Positions 62,657-64,000 of a stretch of 64,000 nt of DNA are shown here, piece after piece. Below the pieces are notes generated by a model. The model worked only from the letters and a program-made list of their open reading frames with translations, had not been told where the DNA came from and made no database searches. The stretch covers positions 2,480,001 to 2,544,000 of the forward strand of contig NZ_OY762929.1 of assembly GCF_963666675.1 (NCBI RefSeq), in the 5' to 3' direction. The position numbers were made by a program, and so were the translations under genes. Each line of letters begins with the position of its first letter. Positions within the stretch are counted from its first letter, which is position 1. This DNA comes from an uncultured Desulfobacter sp. (GTDB lineage Bacteria; Desulfobacterota; Desulfobacteria; Desulfobacterales; Desulfobacteraceae).

Positions 62657-63829
62657 TCAGATCGCCATGACCGCATTGTCATAATCCCATAAAAAGACGG
62701 TTACGGCTGCGCCCCCCAAAAGGATTAAAAGGCTGCCGACGATAAAAACGTAGGATACGCCGATCCAGTCGAGGATAAGTCCGGAAAGGATGGGGGAAAC
62801 GATGAATCCCAGCCCCCAGGCCGCATCGTTGAGGCTCATAATAGATGCCATGCCCATGGTCTGTCCGAGCCGGCCGGTGATGACCAGGCCGCCGGGTAAA
62901 GACAGGCCGTTGGCCATACCCATGAGAATATTTAGGATCAGAATCGGAATAAATCCGTGAACAAAGGGCATGCCCAGGACGGTTATGCCGCAGGCAAAGG
63001 TGCCGTAAATGATCAGATGTTTGGGATTGATCCGGTCGGCAAGCCCGCCGCTTGCCCGCTGGAGAAAGGCAATCAAAAAGATATTCATGGTTAAAATGAC
63101 GCCAACCTGGGAGCTTGATAGTTCTAACTGCATGGCTAAAATGGGCAGAAACGTATACACCGATCCCTGGCCCGAGGCTGCGAAAAAACGCATAATAAAG
63201 ATGCCGGCGGCGGTTTTGTTGGCCATTATTTTTGTGAATGGGTAGGGCTTGGCCCGCTTTATATCTCCAAGATGGGCTTTGTCCGCAGGCAGGAAAACTA
63301 CCACGATTAAAGCGGTGATCAGGGCCAGGCCTCCCATGATGTAAAAAGCGGCGTTAAAGCCGAGGGTGTCCCGGATTGTACCGCCCATGACAGGGCCGAA
63401 ACCCAGACCGATCATGATGGCCATGTTCAACGTTCCCATGTAGACCCCAAGCTTTCGAGGCGGTGCAATGTCCGCCGCCAGTGCCATGGCCACCGGCACC
63501 ACCAGAAGTGAGGCCATACCGTGAAACAGCCTGATCAGGATCAGGGTTTCGGCATTTTCAGGCAGTACATAAAAAACAGAGAGGAGTGCATAGATGAACA
63601 GGCCCGATGCAATGAACCGTTTTCTTCCCCATCTATCCGATATCTGTCCGCTGAAAGGGCTTAAAATAGTTCTTGAAATATTGAAACTGGCAACGATCAG
63701 GCCCACCAGAAAACCCCCGGCCCCAAGCTCCACCGCATAAATCGGGATCAAAGGCCAGATGATGCCAAGCCCCATCATCGACACCCCCACGGCAGCAGAC
63801 AGGATAAAGAGAATAGCAGATTTGTTCAT
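62657..63829 (-). CDS. MFS transporter
   Basis: 390 residues, 12 predicted helices, with an MFS signature SDRWGRKRFIASGLFIYA between helices 2 and 3. Probably a drug/sugar-type antiporter in the DHA1-like family. The substrate cannot be read from the sequence. ATG 63829 lies after a short C-rich stretch without a clear ribosome site. A further gene fragment is on the same strand upstream. Confidence 0.85.
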   Translation of the reverse strand: MNKSAILFILSAAVGVSMMGLGIIWPLIPIYAVELGAGGFLVGLIVASFNISRTILSPFSGQISDRWGRKRFIASGLFIYALLSVFYVLPENAETLILIRLFHGMASLLVVPVAMALAADIAPPRKLGVYMGTLNMAIMIGLGFGPVMGGTIRDTLGFNAAFYIMGGLALITALIVVVFLPADKAHLGDIKRAKPYPFTKIMANKTAAGIFIMRFFAASGQGSVYTFLPILAMQLELSSSQVGVILTMNIFLIAFLQRASGGLADRINPKHLIIYGTFACGITVLGMPFVHGFIPILILNILMGMANGLSLPGGLVITGRLGQTMGMASIMSLNDAAWGLGFIVSPILSGLILDWIGVSYVFIVGSLLILLGGAAVTVFLWDYDNAVMAI

Positions 63830-63865
63830 TGGGGGGCTTCCATATGTTCATTGGGGTCGGTTGCA

Positions 63866-64000
63866 TTAATCAAGACCCAGATTGTCGTAAAAATGCCGGC
63901 GTTTCATCCGGTACAGCGCTTTGTCTTCTTTGACCAGGTACCAGTATTTGTCGTTTTTGTCATCAAAACATTCAAAGAGCCCGGTATAATCTTCTATGTC
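63866..64000 (-). CDS. C-terminal fragment of an unknown gene (runs off the right edge)
   Basis: 44 codons of an uninterrupted frame to a TAA at 63866, containing DIEDYTGLFECFDDKNDKYW and ending NLGLD. Basic, aromatic and charged, no family recognised. It is on the same strand as the MFS gene, 37 bp away. Only the end of the gene is visible. Confidence 0.6.
   Translation of the reverse strand, partial: DIEDYTGLFECFDDKNDKYWYLVKEDKALYRMKRRHFYDNLGLD

Overview
The window is a roughly 50% GC chromosome segment from a Gram-negative, anaerobic-style bacterium. It carries a TonB-dependent receptor, PlsB, lipoproteins, a ferredoxin with a NIL domain, a flavodoxin/ferredoxin fusion, pyruvate phosphate dikinase with its regulator, QueH and several radical SAM enzymes. 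My best guess is a sulfate-reducing Desulfobacterota, probably Desulfobacteraceae. That is inferred from gene flavour; no rRNA or sulfate-reduction gene is present to prove it.

Layout. 1-1528: a HEAT-repeat/receiver protein cut by the left edge. 1.95-3.04 kb: two tandem copies of a structured repeat, then a decayed aconitase. 3.1-9.1 kb (minus): plsB, a nucleotidyltransferase/sugar-kinase fusion (MurU-AmgK-like), a plant-type dapB, a DUF1232/J-domain protein and a small membrane protein. 9.5-11.1 kb: a small membrane protein and a NamZ/DUF1343 muramidase. 11.2-16 kb: hisC-cmk-rpsA-sppA. 16-17.8 kb (minus): a YrdC/Sua5-family gene and pfkA. 18-23 kb: guaB and dnaE. 23-28 kb: small accessory genes, J-domain and membrane proteins, and more repeats. 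28.1-31.2 kb: glpD-glpK. 31.2-34.1 kb (minus): mtaB, mnmA and a NIL ferredoxin. 34.4-36.5 kb: a hybrid histidine kinase and a GGQ release-factor homologue. 37.2-42.8 kb: the PPDK regulatory protein, two exported proteins (one an extracytoplasmic pseudo-receiver) and ppdK. 43.1-47.4 kb: an ABC-F ATPase and a GspE/PilB ATPase that also carries a cyclic-nucleotide-binding domain. 47.8-55.2 kb: a six-gene uptake and processing operon. 55.4-59.5 kb: adenine deaminase, then a complete IS66-family element with an 8-bp target duplication inside a broken hybrid-kinase remnant. 59.5-62.6 kb: queH-yggS-maf, rsmE and tRNA-Phe. 62.7 kb to the end: an MFS transporter and a C-terminal gene fragment.

How genes work together. 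The 47.8-55.2 kb operon joins a FecE/FecD/FecB-type importer, a TonB receptor, a radical SAM enzyme fused to a periplasmic-binding-protein-like domain that lacks a signal peptide, and a SAM methyltransferase. It looks like capture of a metal chelate or tetrapyrrole across both membranes followed by anaerobic chemistry on it. It is the best candidate here for an undescribed system. The MurU-AmgK-like fusion and NamZ fit peptidoglycan sugar recycling. The PPDK regulator and PPDK sit 2 kb apart. GlpD/GlpK and PlsB handle glycerol phosphate.

A second candidate for novelty is an interspersed element of about 95 bp, with six good copies and two partial ones. It has three stem-loops whose stems show compensatory base changes between copies, and some copies begin or end exactly at stop codons of neighbouring genes.
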